DNA from: Halorubellus salinus
GTDB taxonomy: Archaea > Halobacteriota > Halobacteria > Halobacteriales > Natrialbaceae
Reading direction: 5' to 3'
DNA length: 64,000 nt
Assembly (NCBI RefSeq): GCF_020567525.1
Contig: NZ_JAJCVI010000006.1
Span: 186,001 to 250,000 of the forward strand
Shown: positions 52,054-59,757 of the stretch, piece by piece
How positions within the stretch are numbered: position 1 is the first letter of the stretch
How the letters are laid out: each line of letters opens with the position of its first letter
The notes under the pieces: generated by a model
Told to the model about the DNA's origin: nothing
The model's input: the letters and a program-made list of their open reading frames with translations, nothing else
The model's database searches: none
Made by a program: the position numbers and the translations under genes

Positions 52054-53058
52054 ATGCCCGACACCGATGTCCCTCCCGCAGTCCGGTCGGTGCTCGCGGA
52101 CGCGTTCCCCGAACGCGAGGTGGTGGCCGCCGGCGACGCCGGCCCGTCGTGGAACGACGGCAATCGAACGGTGGGCGTCGAGTTCGCCGACGGCGAGCGC
52201 GCGTACTGCAAGGTCGCCATGGACGGCGACCCGTCGAGAGCCGCCCGCGAGTGCAGCGCACTCGCGTACGTCGACGCGAACGCCACCGTCCCGGTACCGG
52301 CAGTGCTCGCGAGCGCGACCGACGACGCGGCCGACCCGCCGTACGTCGTCACCGCCGACGTCGACGGCACCATCGGGTGGCGCGCGTGGCGCGACGCCGA
52401 CGACGACGACCGCGCCGCACTCGCTCGCGCCGTCGGGAAGGCGTTCGCAGCCGTCCACGCCTGCCGGTTCGACCACCACGGCCGCGTCGTCGGCGGCGAC
52501 GCCACCGGACTCGACGTCGACCCGACGCCGTGGCCGGACCTGCTCGCCGACCAGATACGGTGGTCGCGCGACCGCGCCGACGGCGGCCGGTTCGACGACC
52601 ACTACGACGACGTGCTCGCGCTCGTCGACGACGAACGCGACGCGCTCCGGGACGCCCCCGCAGCGCTCTGCCACGGCGACCCAGCCCGCCCGAACCAGTT
52701 CGTGCGAGACCCTCCAGCCGAACCCACCCCGACCGTCGGCCTCCTGGACTGGGAGCTCGCGCACGTCGGCGACCCCGTCCGTGAACTCCAGCGCGCACGA
52801 CGCCAGTTCGTCGACTCACGGTACGACCCCGGCACCGAACGCCACGCCCAGGCGTTCTACGACGGCTACCGCGAGCACGCCGGCGGCCTCCCCGATGGCT
52901 TCGCGGACCGACGAGCGATCTACGACGCCGTCACGTACCTCGGCGTCACCGGGTTCTTCGAGACGTGGGCCGACGACTTCGACACCCCGAACGACGAGCT
53001 CGCCGCCGAGGTCGACGCCGAGATGGAACGCCGGCTTGCAACCGCGCGCGAACGCTGA
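52054..53058 (+). CDS. Aminoglycoside/choline-kinase-like phosphotransferase
   Basis: A 334-residue protein-kinase-fold small-molecule phosphotransferase. The catalytic loop is CHGDPARPNQF (His207, Asp209, Asn214), and the metal-binding motif is LLDWELAHVGDP with Asp232. The ATP lobe has YCKVAMDGDPSRAARECSAL, with the Lys and Glu that pair. The family phosphorylates hydroxyls of sugars, amino alcohols or antibiotics; the natural substrate here is unknown. It stands alone. Confidence 0.9.
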   Translation: MPDTDVPPAVRSVLADAFPEREVVAAGDAGPSWNDGNRTVGVEFADGERAYCKVAMDGDPSRAARECSALAYVDANATVPVPAVLASATDDAADPPYVVTADVDGTIGWRAWRDADDDDRAALARAVGKAFAAVHACRFDHHGRVVGGDATGLDVDPTPWPDLLADQIRWSRDRADGGRFDDHYDDVLALVDDERDALRDAPAALCHGDPARPNQFVRDPPAEPTPTVGLLDWELAHVGDPVRELQRARRQFVDSRYDPGTERHAQAFYDGYREHAGGLPDGFADRRAIYDAVTYLGVTGFFETWADDFDTPNDELAAEVDAEMERRLATARER

Positions 53059-53174
53059 CGCGTCGAGGCGCCGCCGGCCGCGAGGACCGACGGTCGACCC
53101 CGGTCGAGGCATTCGGCGGCCAAGGCGACAATGGATAGCGTTTATCCGGCCATGGGGAGTCGCGTCGAACGAGA

Positions 53175-54323
53175 ATGGTCGAGACGACAACGCTGCTACG
53201 GCTGTTCGCGGGCGTCGGCCTCCTGCTCGGGAACGGATACTTCGTCACCATCGAGTTCGCGATGACTCGCGTCCGACAGTTCGAGGAGGCCGCCTTCACG
53301 GGCTCTCGCGGCCTGGAGCGCGCGTGGGAGATGACCGAACGCCTCGAGATATACCTCTCGGGCTGCCAGCTCGGTATCACCATCTGTAGCGTCGGGCTCG
53401 GCATCGCCGCCGAGCCCGCGCTCGCCGCACTCCTGGACCCGGTCGTGTCCGCGGTCCGGCCGGCCATCGAGCCAGCGCTCTCGGGCGTCGGCCTCGGCGG
53501 TCTCGTCGGCGGCGGCGGCGGTGGCGAGGGCGGCCACACGTTCCTCGCGGCCGCACTCTCCTACGGCGTCATCAACATCCTCCACCTGACCGTCGGCGAG
53601 CAGGCGCCGACGTACCTCGGCATCGAGCGCTCGCGGCAGGTCGCGAAGTACGGCGCACCCATCCTCTACTGGTGGACGAAGGTCTTCGGTCCCATCATCA
53701 CGTTCGCGGACTGGCTCGCGAAGGCGATGCTCTCGGCGTTCGGCGTCGAGATAACGCGCTCGTGGGCCGAAGAGGAGATAGAGGGCGAGGACGGCGACGG
53801 CAGCGAGGGCGGTCGGACGCGCGCGGACCTCATGGGGCGCATGGGTGACGCGCTCTCCGGCGCCGGCCTGCCCGAGGAGCGCCAGCGCGAGGTGATGAAC
53901 GCGCTCGCCATCGACCGCATCCAGGTCGGCGACATCATGGTCGCTCGCGAGGACGTCGTCGCGGCGTCCACGGCGGCGTCGACCGCGGAGAACTTCGAGG
54001 CCATCCGCGGGACGCCGCACACGCGCTTCCCGCTCGTCGGCGAGGACCTCGACGACGTCGAGGGCGTCGTCTACACGCCGTCCTTGCTCGACGAACGACA
54101 GGCGCTCGACGCGGGCGAGAAGACGTTCGCCGACGTCGCCGTGGACGCGATGACCGTCCCCGTGGACATGCCGGTGAGCGAGGTCATCGACGCGTTCCAG
54201 GCGGAGAACCGGGAGCTCGCCATCGTCGAGGACGACGGCCGTGCGGTCGGCGTCGTCACCGCCACGGACGCGTTCGAGGCCATCGCCGGCGAACTCGAGG
54301 ATCCGCTGGACGCCGAGGACTGA
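53175..54323 (+). CDS. CNNM/CorC-type membrane protein with CBS pair
   Basis: A 382-residue protein. The CNNM (DUF21) transmembrane domain spans residues 1 to about 190, with four hydrophobic segments (GYFVTIEFAMTRVRQFEE; YLSGCQLGITICSVGLGIAAEPALA; HLTVGEQAPTYLGI). Its loop holds a GGGGGGEGG run near residue 113. A linker with EIEGEDGDGSEGG precedes the CBS pair (about 235-378; QVGDIMVAREDVV; TVPVDMPVSEVIDAF). Family members are implicated in Mg2+ or Co2+ export or homeostasis. The usual C-terminal CorC_HlyC domain is absent. Confidence 0.9.
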   Translation: MVETTTLLRLFAGVGLLLGNGYFVTIEFAMTRVRQFEEAAFTGSRGLERAWEMTERLEIYLSGCQLGITICSVGLGIAAEPALAALLDPVVSAVRPAIEPALSGVGLGGLVGGGGGGEGGHTFLAAALSYGVINILHLTVGEQAPTYLGIERSRQVAKYGAPILYWWTKVFGPIITFADWLAKAMLSAFGVEITRSWAEEEIEGEDGDGSEGGRTRADLMGRMGDALSGAGLPEERQREVMNALAIDRIQVGDIMVAREDVVAASTAASTAENFEAIRGTPHTRFPLVGEDLDDVEGVVYTPSLLDERQALDAGEKTFADVAVDAMTVPVDMPVSEVIDAFQAENRELAIVEDDGRAVGVVTATDAFEAIAGELEDPLDAED

Positions 54324-54367
54324 CCGCGGTCGTCCGGTGCGTCCGCAGTCACCGGGGGCGTGCCGGC

Positions 54368-55030
54368 TCAGTCCAGGAGGACGCGCGCGGGTCGAAGGAC
54401 GCGACGGACCGGAGCGGTGACGAGACCACGGACGAACGCGACGGTCCCGAGTTCCGAGCGGTCGAGCTCGTATCGGTCGCCGTCGTGGACGACGATACCT
54501 TGCTCGGTGCCGACGTCGAGTGCGTCGTCGACGCGCTCGGGGTCGAGGTCGCAGGCGTCGTGGAGTTCCTCGCGCGTCAGTGGGCCGTCCTCGAGTGCGG
54601 TCGCGACGCGGTTCGCGTGGTTCAGCGTCTCCATCACGTCGCTCCGGGAGTCGACGTCGTCCAGCGGGTCGGCGGAGTCGTCGCTGCGGGCGTCGGCGGC
54701 CGCGTCGGCGAGGAACCACGCGCCGGCGAGGGCGGTGGCGGCGGGCAGCCAGAGTTCGCCGTCGCCGGCGCGAGTGAACGCGACGGCGAGCGCGACGCTC
54801 CCGACGAGGACGACAGCACCGACGAGAGTCTTGACGTGGCGGTCCGGGATGGCGTCCGTGTCGGTGGCGGCGCCGACGAGTTCGACCGCTGCGAGCGCGA
54901 TGCAGACGGCGACGATGCCGTCGACGGTGTAGTCGAGGAACGCGTACAGGACGGCGACGAACGCACCGAGACCGAGGAGGCGGCGTGCGGTGAATCGCTG
55001 GCGGGCGCTTCGGTAGAGGGCGTGACGCAT
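54368..55030 (-). CDS. Membrane protein with C-terminal winged-helix-like domain
   Basis: A 220-residue protein with four hydrophobic segments (about 15-110; RRLLGLGAFVAVLYAFLDYT, TLVGAVVLVGSVALAVAF) then an acidic linker. A winged-helix-like segment follows: ATALEDGPLTREELHDACDLDPERVDDALDVGTEQGIVVH. That fits a haloarchaeal membrane protein with a cytosolic DNA-binding-like or protein-contact domain. I do not know the family name. The ATG at 55030 fits a TATA-like CTTTTCAT about 27 nt upstream (55053-55061); an ATG 14 codons upstream is possible. Confidence 0.72.
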   Translation of the reverse strand: MRHALYRSARQRFTARRLLGLGAFVAVLYAFLDYTVDGIVAVCIALAAVELVGAATDTDAIPDRHVKTLVGAVVLVGSVALAVAFTRAGDGELWLPAATALAGAWFLADAAADARSDDSADPLDDVDSRSDVMETLNHANRVATALEDGPLTREELHDACDLDPERVDDALDVGTEQGIVVHDGDRYELDRSELGTVAFVRGLVTAPVRRVLRPARVLLD

Positions 55031-55235
55031 ACGTTCCGCGTGAGTCCGCGAGGATGAAAAGTTCGACGCCATGCGGGTTCGCCGGTTCGCCTGGTCGCCC
55101 ACTCTCCGGGCCACGGCGACGTCGGCCCGCGCAGGAACGCCCAGTGAGTTTCTGCCACCCTCGTTGACGTAACTAACGGCCATTTCCATCGGTTATCGAG
55201 AAACCCCGAGACGTTTTCTTTCACGTTTCCGAACA

Positions 55236-55244
55236 CTTAATAAG
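55236..55244 (+). promoter_or_regulatory. TATA box of the small zinc-binding protein gene
   Basis: CTTAATAAG lies about 30 nt before the ATG at 55271. GAGGT (55256-55260) also stands 10 nt before the ATG as a possible ribosome-binding site. Confidence 0.6.
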
Positions 55245-55270
55245 CATGCTACACAGAGGTATGGGTAACG

Positions 55271-55447
55271 ATGCCACAGACCTGCGCGCAGTGTGGGACC
55301 GACATCGACGGCGCGGACGTCCGCTACACCGAACATAGCGCCGACGGAACCGACACCTACTGCTCCGTGAACTGCATCGCCGACGTCGACCACGTCGACG
55401 AACACGCCGCCAGAACCCGCCTGCTCACCGACGAACTCGAAGCCTGA
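55271..55447 (+). CDS. Small four-Cys zinc-binding protein
   Basis: A 58-residue protein. CAQCG near the start and YCSVNC later give a Cys-x2-Cys / Cys-x3-Cys set suited to one zinc ion, like many haloarchaeal small zinc-finger proteins. The tail ARTRLLTDELEA is a helix. The stop TGA (55445-55447) falls inside a 33-nt tandem repeat; the same codon is CGA (Arg) in later copies, and the frame stays open beyond it. The start is the ATG at 55271; the ATG ten bases upstream is in another frame. Confidence 0.78.
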   Translation: MPQTCAQCGTDIDGADVRYTEHSADGTDTYCSVNCIADVDHVDEHAARTRLLTDELEA

Positions 55448-55543
55448 ACTCGCCTGCTCACCGACGAACTCGAAGCCCGAACTCGCCTGCTCACCGACGA
55501 ACTCGAAGCCCGAACTCGCCTGCTCGCCGACGACCCGAAACCC
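55412..55543 (+). repeat. 33-nt tandem repeat, four copies, spanning a stop codon
   Basis: The unit, coding RTRLLTDELEA, starts at 55412, 55445, 55478 and 55511. Copies 2 and 3 are almost identical, differing in the first codon (TGA against CGA). Copy 4 has decayed toward ADDPKP. A period of 11 codons keeps the reading frame. Confidence 0.88.
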
Positions 55544-55920
55544 GAACTCGCACCCAGCGACCTCCCCTCTCGACAGCCACCTCACCTCCCTCCACCACGC
55601 TACTCGCTGTCGCTTTCCGCCCCGTTCTCACCAGCCACCACCCCACAGCACAGTGGTCACAGTACCGGCACGACCGCGCGTCAGAAGGGGAACGACGACC
55701 GCAGTCGCGAGAGGACACCCCCCCTCTCGGTCCCGGTCGCCCTCGTCCGCCGCGAACGCGTCGAACGCCGGTGGCGTCGGGACGACGTCGGCCTCGGACT
55801 CTCGCATCACGACCCGAACGTCCACGACCACAGTATTAAATTCACTCTTCACCATATCGAAAATAGGACGCTGCGGCGGTGTTCGAGGATCTATCGGAAC
55901 CACCAGAAACCGATGGTTCG
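55448..55920. other. Region between small zinc protein and surface cluster
   Basis: After the tandem repeat, this stretch of about 470 nt has no gene I can support. An AT-rich island at 55833-55870 (CAGTATTAAATTC ... CGAAAATAGG) stands out. A minus-strand open frame starting at 55855 (75 residues, MVKSEFNTVVVDVRVV...) is conceivable but has no recognised family. CTATTTTC on the minus strand near 55865 may end the transcript of the next gene. Confidence 0.45.
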
Positions 55921-56895
55921 TCAGTCGCGACGGCGGCTACCAAGCGCCACGAGCGCGGTCACGACCGCGAGCCCCGCGGCGACCGCGCCGAAACCAGGAG
56001 CACCGCCGGAGTCACCGGAACCGGTCGTCGACCCGTCCGTGGCGGTCGCCGTCGACCCCGCGGACGTCGTCGGTGCGGGCGCGGTCGTTCCCGTCGCCGT
56101 CACGACGATGGACGTCGTCCTGCTCGCGTTCGCGACCTTCGTCACGCCGAACGTGGACGCGACCGGCGTGCCACCGACGGTCACCCGACGGTCCGCGCTC
56201 GCATCGAACTCGCCGTCGCCGTCGTCGTGGTAGACGACCGCCGTCAACTCGGCCGACTCGTTGCGGGCCAGCGACTCGTAGAACGACGAGTCCAGTGGGA
56301 CGGAGACGTTCGCGTTCGTCCCCGACGAGACCGGCGCGGACCCGACGACCGTCCCGTTCTCGTCCTCGAGCGCGACGAACCCCGAGCGGTTCGACTCCAC
56401 GCGCATCACGGTCGCGGACGCGTCGTCGATGCGCTGACTCCCGAAGTCGCGCGCGACGACGTTCACGTTCCCGTCGTCGTTCACGTAGATGGGGACGACC
56501 GAGCCCGCGACGCGCCCCTGGAGGCCGGTGAGCGCGGTGTCCTGGTTCGGTTCGAACTCGCCGTCGCCGTCGGTCCGATGGAGCGTGACCCAGACCTTCG
56601 CGACGCCGTCGACCTGCGAGAGGAACTCCTGGTCCACGTCGATCTCGTAGTTCTCGTCGGGACCCGCGGTAAGCGCGACGTGGCCGATGGGCTGACCCAT
56701 CTGACCCCCCTTGTCGATGTGGACGACCGCGTACCCGTCCTGGAGCATGAACGACCGTTCGACGACGACGTGGTCGTCGACGACCTGTGCGTCCGCCGTC
56801 AGGTGGTTGCCGTGGCCGGCGACGGGGAGCGCGGCGAGGGCGGCGAGGACCACGAGGCAGGCGAGGACCGGAACGAGGTACCGACGCATGTGCAT
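55921..56895 (-). CDS. Secreted DUF7282-like protein with PGF-CTERM-type anchor
   Basis: A 324-residue surface protein. The signal peptide (about 1-26, MRRYLVPVLACLVVLAALAA) ends before GHGNH, so the mature protein would begin with His residues. Two similar beta-domains follow (about 30-130 and 145-260), each with a long strand pair and VVxxxDGDGEF-type Asp loops, as in the haloarchaeal family I know as DUF7282. A Thr/Ser/Gly stalk precedes the tail APGFGAVAAGLAVVTALVALGSRRRD, a PGF motif, hydrophobic helix and Arg end, as in archaeosortase A substrates. The protein would thus be trimmed and lipid-attached. It heads a group of exported proteins. Confidence 0.88.
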   Translation of the reverse strand: MHMRRYLVPVLACLVVLAALAALPVAGHGNHLTADAQVVDDHVVVERSFMLQDGYAVVHIDKGGQMGQPIGHVALTAGPDENYEIDVDQEFLSQVDGVAKVWVTLHRTDGDGEFEPNQDTALTGLQGRVAGSVVPIYVNDDGNVNVVARDFGSQRIDDASATVMRVESNRSGFVALEDENGTVVGSAPVSSGTNANVSVPLDSSFYESLARNESAELTAVVYHDDGDGEFDASADRRVTVGGTPVASTFGVTKVANASRTTSIVVTATGTTAPAPTTSAGSTATATDGSTTGSGDSGGAPGFGAVAAGLAVVTALVALGSRRRD

Positions 56896-56988
56896 GAGTG
56901 GTGGTTGGAATCTTTAGTGTTTGTCGGGAGCGAACGCGTGAACGAAACCCGCAACGAGGCCGCCGCAGGTTCCGCGAGCGACCTGCCC

Positions 56989-58068
56989 TCAGACGGTGAA
57001 CGACCGCGCGGGGAGCTGGCGGAACGCGCGCTCGTAGCCCTCGTGGCGCGCGACCTGCGAGGGCGTGGTCGCGCGCACGACGACCTCGTCGCCGGTCTCG
57101 AGGCCGTCGACCGCGGCGCCGTAGTGGTACCCGATCTCGCCGTCGACGACGGGCGCGAGCCGGTCGTCGAACACCGTCTCGCCGTCCCGGGTCACCGTCG
57201 CCTCGAGTCCCATCATCGGGACGACGTAGCCGTTGTAGCGGGTGCGCGCGGAGACGTACAGGTAGTCGCTTCCGTCGACGAACCGGCCGCCGCCGTCGAC
57301 GTGAGCGGTGACGAGGTTCGCGCCGTCCGCGAGCTTCGACCCGGCGACGCTCCCGGGGAGCGCGTCCGCCGCGGGGAGTTCGCCCATCGGCGCCTCCATC
57401 GTCCCCATCGGCTTCACCGCGCCGGGCTTCCCGCCCGCGTCGACGTCGCGCACGCTGAACTCGCCGGCGACCGACTCCGTCCACTCGAACGGGATCTCGA
57501 TGCTCGCGCTCCCGTCGTACTTCCCTTCGAGCGCGCCGACGCCCCGCGTCGACCCGAGACCTTCGAAGTTCACGCGCGCGACGTACTCGCCGAAGTCCGG
57601 CATCTCGAAGTTCGCGCCGTAGTGGAAGCCCATGCGCTGGGAGAGCATCGGGTACGTGACCTCTTGCGTGACCGTCTCGCCGTGCTTGACGACCTCGGTG
57701 TTCACGCTAGACGGCAGCACCTGGTTCGTCTCCGCGTCGAACACGGACGCCATCATGTGGAAGCTGTCCGCGTCCGTCATCGCGGTCTTCTTGACGCTCG
57801 TCCCGTTGACGTTCCAGAAGTTGTGCGGGATGGAGAGCATGAGCATCGCGCGGAGGTCGCCGGCCTTCCCCATCCCAGACATGACCATCTGGTCCATGAA
57901 CGTCTGGACGTAGACCCCCGACGGGCCGTCTGGGGTCGTGGTCGTCGGTTCGGCGGTGTCGGTCGGGTCGCTGTCGGTCTCGGTCCCGCCGTCGCCCTGA
58001 TTCAGGCAGCCGGCGAGGCCGACGCCAGCAGCAGCGGGGAGGGACTGGAGGAGGCGGCGTCGTTGCAT
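56989..58068 (-). CDS. P19/Tp34-like metal-binding Tat lipoprotein
   Basis: A 359-residue exported protein. The N-terminus RRRLLQSLPAAAGVGLAGC is a Tat lipoprotein signal with a lipobox. After a Thr/Asp linker the domain begins SGVYVQTFMDQMVMSGMGKA, strikingly rich in Met, then MLSIPHNFW. The segment MGFHYGANFEMPDFGEYVARV fits the P19/Tp34 (Fe2+/Cu2+ periplasmic) family, where His and Met bind metal. A second half (about 220-355) repeats a similar pattern: YLYVSARTRYNGYVVPMMGL, then VDGEIGYHYGAAV. In bacteria P19 works with an FTR1-type permease; no FTR1 gene is seen here. Confidence 0.78.
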   Translation of the reverse strand: MQRRRLLQSLPAAAGVGLAGCLNQGDGGTETDSDPTDTAEPTTTTPDGPSGVYVQTFMDQMVMSGMGKAGDLRAMLMLSIPHNFWNVNGTSVKKTAMTDADSFHMMASVFDAETNQVLPSSVNTEVVKHGETVTQEVTYPMLSQRMGFHYGANFEMPDFGEYVARVNFEGLGSTRGVGALEGKYDGSASIEIPFEWTESVAGEFSVRDVDAGGKPGAVKPMGTMEAPMGELPAADALPGSVAGSKLADGANLVTAHVDGGGRFVDGSDYLYVSARTRYNGYVVPMMGLEATVTRDGETVFDDRLAPVVDGEIGYHYGAAVDGLETGDEVVVRATTPSQVARHEGYERAFRQLPARSFTV

Positions 58069-58190
58069 GCACGCACCTAGACGGATGTAAAGAAAAACGA
58101 TTGTGGTTCACGCCTCGAACTGCCGGCTCTCGCCGCCGACCCCGGTGTCGCCGCCGACGCGAGTCTCGCCGCGGTCAGTGTCGCGTCGAG

Positions 58191-59654
58191 TCACGGTGCG
58201 GCGAGCACGTAGAGCGAGGCGACGGTGTACGCGATCATGAGCACGGCGAGTGGGGCGTGCCCGCGACGGGCGCGGCGAGCGTCGGGGAAGACGCGCTCGG
58301 TGGCGAGGTGCGCGGCGACGACGGCGACGAGGTGCCCGCCGACGACGAGCGCGACCTGCGTCGTCCACACGACGACCGGCGCGAGCGCACTCCCCGGGTC
58401 GAGCGCGAGCGTGACGCCGACCGCGTCCGTCGCGCGTTCCAGGAGCCGGGTGGCGTTCACGAGCACGTACGGGTAGTTGTGCGCGACGTCGTACGCGACC
58501 GCGATGGGGAGCAGCGTCGCGGCGAGGTATCGGAGCACGCGCTCGGCGTCGACACTCCCGGTTCCGGCGGGCGGAGCGGTCGGCCGGCCGCCGTCGGCGC
58601 TCGCTGGCGTCCCGGCGGCGACCGAGACGGCGCGACGGACGAGGACGGCGCCCGAGAGGAACGCCGCGAGGAACCCGACGTAGATGGCCAGGCCGGCGTA
58701 CGCGCCGACGAGACCGCCGAGCGTGGCGAGCGCCCGCGCGGCGGCGGTGGTCTCGACGGCACCGTCGAACGTCACGGTCGCCGCGGCGACGACGACGAAC
58801 GCGGCGGTCGCGACGTCCGCGAGCGGGCGCGCGCTCCCGACCCACGGCGGGCGGAGGAAGCCGACGACGCGCTCCCGCTGCGCGTCGGTCCCGTCCGCCC
58901 CGCCGGCCCCTCGGTCGGGTTCGCGCTCGAAGGCGACGGGGGAGACGCGGCCGGCGAGCCGGTAGAGCACCGCGAAGGCGTCGGCGCGGTCGAGTGCCTC
59001 GCGGCCGAACGCGAGCGCCAGGGCGAGCATCGCGAACGCGTACGCGGCCAGGAGGACGACCGTGAGGCGGCCGTCGTCGGGGACGACGGTGAGGTTCTCG
59101 GCGACGCCGACGATGCCGACGAGGCCGACGACCGCCGGCCACGACCCGAGGCGCTCGGGGTACTCGCGCACACCCAGTTCTCGGCCCTCCAGTGCGGCGA
59201 GCGCGTCGTACGCGGCGTGCCACGGCGAGAGGAGTCGCCACGGGGAGCCGACGACGGCGGCGACGACGAGCGACCCCTTGAACAGTATCGGCCAGACGAG
59301 TACCTCGGCGAACGTCACGGCGGCACGGCTCGTGAGCCCGGAGACGACCGCGGCCGCGACCGCGACCACTGCGAGCACGCGCACCGAGACGGTGAACGCG
59401 CGGACGACGCGTGCGTCGAGCGACCCGACGCGGACGCGTCCCGTCGGCGGGTCCGGGCCGACGGCGAGCCCGACGGCGGTCCCGCCGACCGCGAGCGCCG
59501 CACCCGCGACGAGCGCGACGAACGGCACGGGCGGCGTCTCCACCGTCGTCCCGTGCGCGCTCGCCACGCCCGCGACCGTCGCGACGGCCGCGAGCGCCAC
59601 GGTCGCCGCTGCCAGCGCCCGCTTCCAGCGTCGACGCGAACCCGGTCCCTGCAT
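58191..59654 (-). CDS. Polytopic membrane protein with N-terminal AHG after signal
   Basis: A 487-residue protein with about 12 hydrophobic segments. The N-terminus WKRALAAATVALAAVATVAG ends in SAHGTTVETPPVPF, so a His follows the likely signal cleavage. Conserved-looking parts are SPWRLLSPWHAAYDALAALE, LGSWPAVVGL, VGVAENLTVV, AHNYPYVLVN and, in the last helices, GGHLVAVVAAHLA. I recall similar proteins in actinobacteria, sometimes labelled fenitrothion hydrolase, but the label is unverified. The intramembrane His residues suggest metal or heme contact. The ATG at 59654 is chosen for the signal; the upstream frame is noise. It follows the P19-like gene's strand, 122 nt away. Confidence 0.75.
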   Translation of the reverse strand: MQGPGSRRRWKRALAAATVALAAVATVAGVASAHGTTVETPPVPFVALVAGAALAVGGTAVGLAVGPDPPTGRVRVGSLDARVVRAFTVSVRVLAVVAVAAAVVSGLTSRAAVTFAEVLVWPILFKGSLVVAAVVGSPWRLLSPWHAAYDALAALEGRELGVREYPERLGSWPAVVGLVGIVGVAENLTVVPDDGRLTVVLLAAYAFAMLALALAFGREALDRADAFAVLYRLAGRVSPVAFEREPDRGAGGADGTDAQRERVVGFLRPPWVGSARPLADVATAAFVVVAAATVTFDGAVETTAAARALATLGGLVGAYAGLAIYVGFLAAFLSGAVLVRRAVSVAAGTPASADGGRPTAPPAGTGSVDAERVLRYLAATLLPIAVAYDVAHNYPYVLVNATRLLERATDAVGVTLALDPGSALAPVVVWTTQVALVVGGHLVAVVAAHLATERVFPDARRARRGHAPLAVLMIAYTVASLYVLAAP

Positions 59655-59757
59655 CGGTCGAGTGTCCGACAGCGCGGTACAAGTGCCCCGTGGTTCGTCC
59701 GTCGAATCGAACGGGCGAGAGCGGGTGCTTATCCCCCTCCACCTCGGATGCGTGCGT

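Noticed and set aside
52054-53058. Antibiotic-resistance gene
   Set aside because: The fold is shared by many metabolic kinases; nothing points to aminoglycosides as substrate.
55412-55543. CRISPR-like repeat
   Set aside because: The 33-nt units touch each other without spacers and encode protein sequence.
55628-55855. A 75-residue minus-strand gene starting MVKSEFNTVVVDV
   Set aside because: No family, no promoter at proper spacing, and the second half has the random look of GC-rich shadow frames. Kept only as a note in the gap entry.
56989-59654. Iron permease of the FTR1 family next to the P19-like protein
   Set aside because: The REGxE motifs of FTR1 are absent from the polytopic protein, so that name is not supported.
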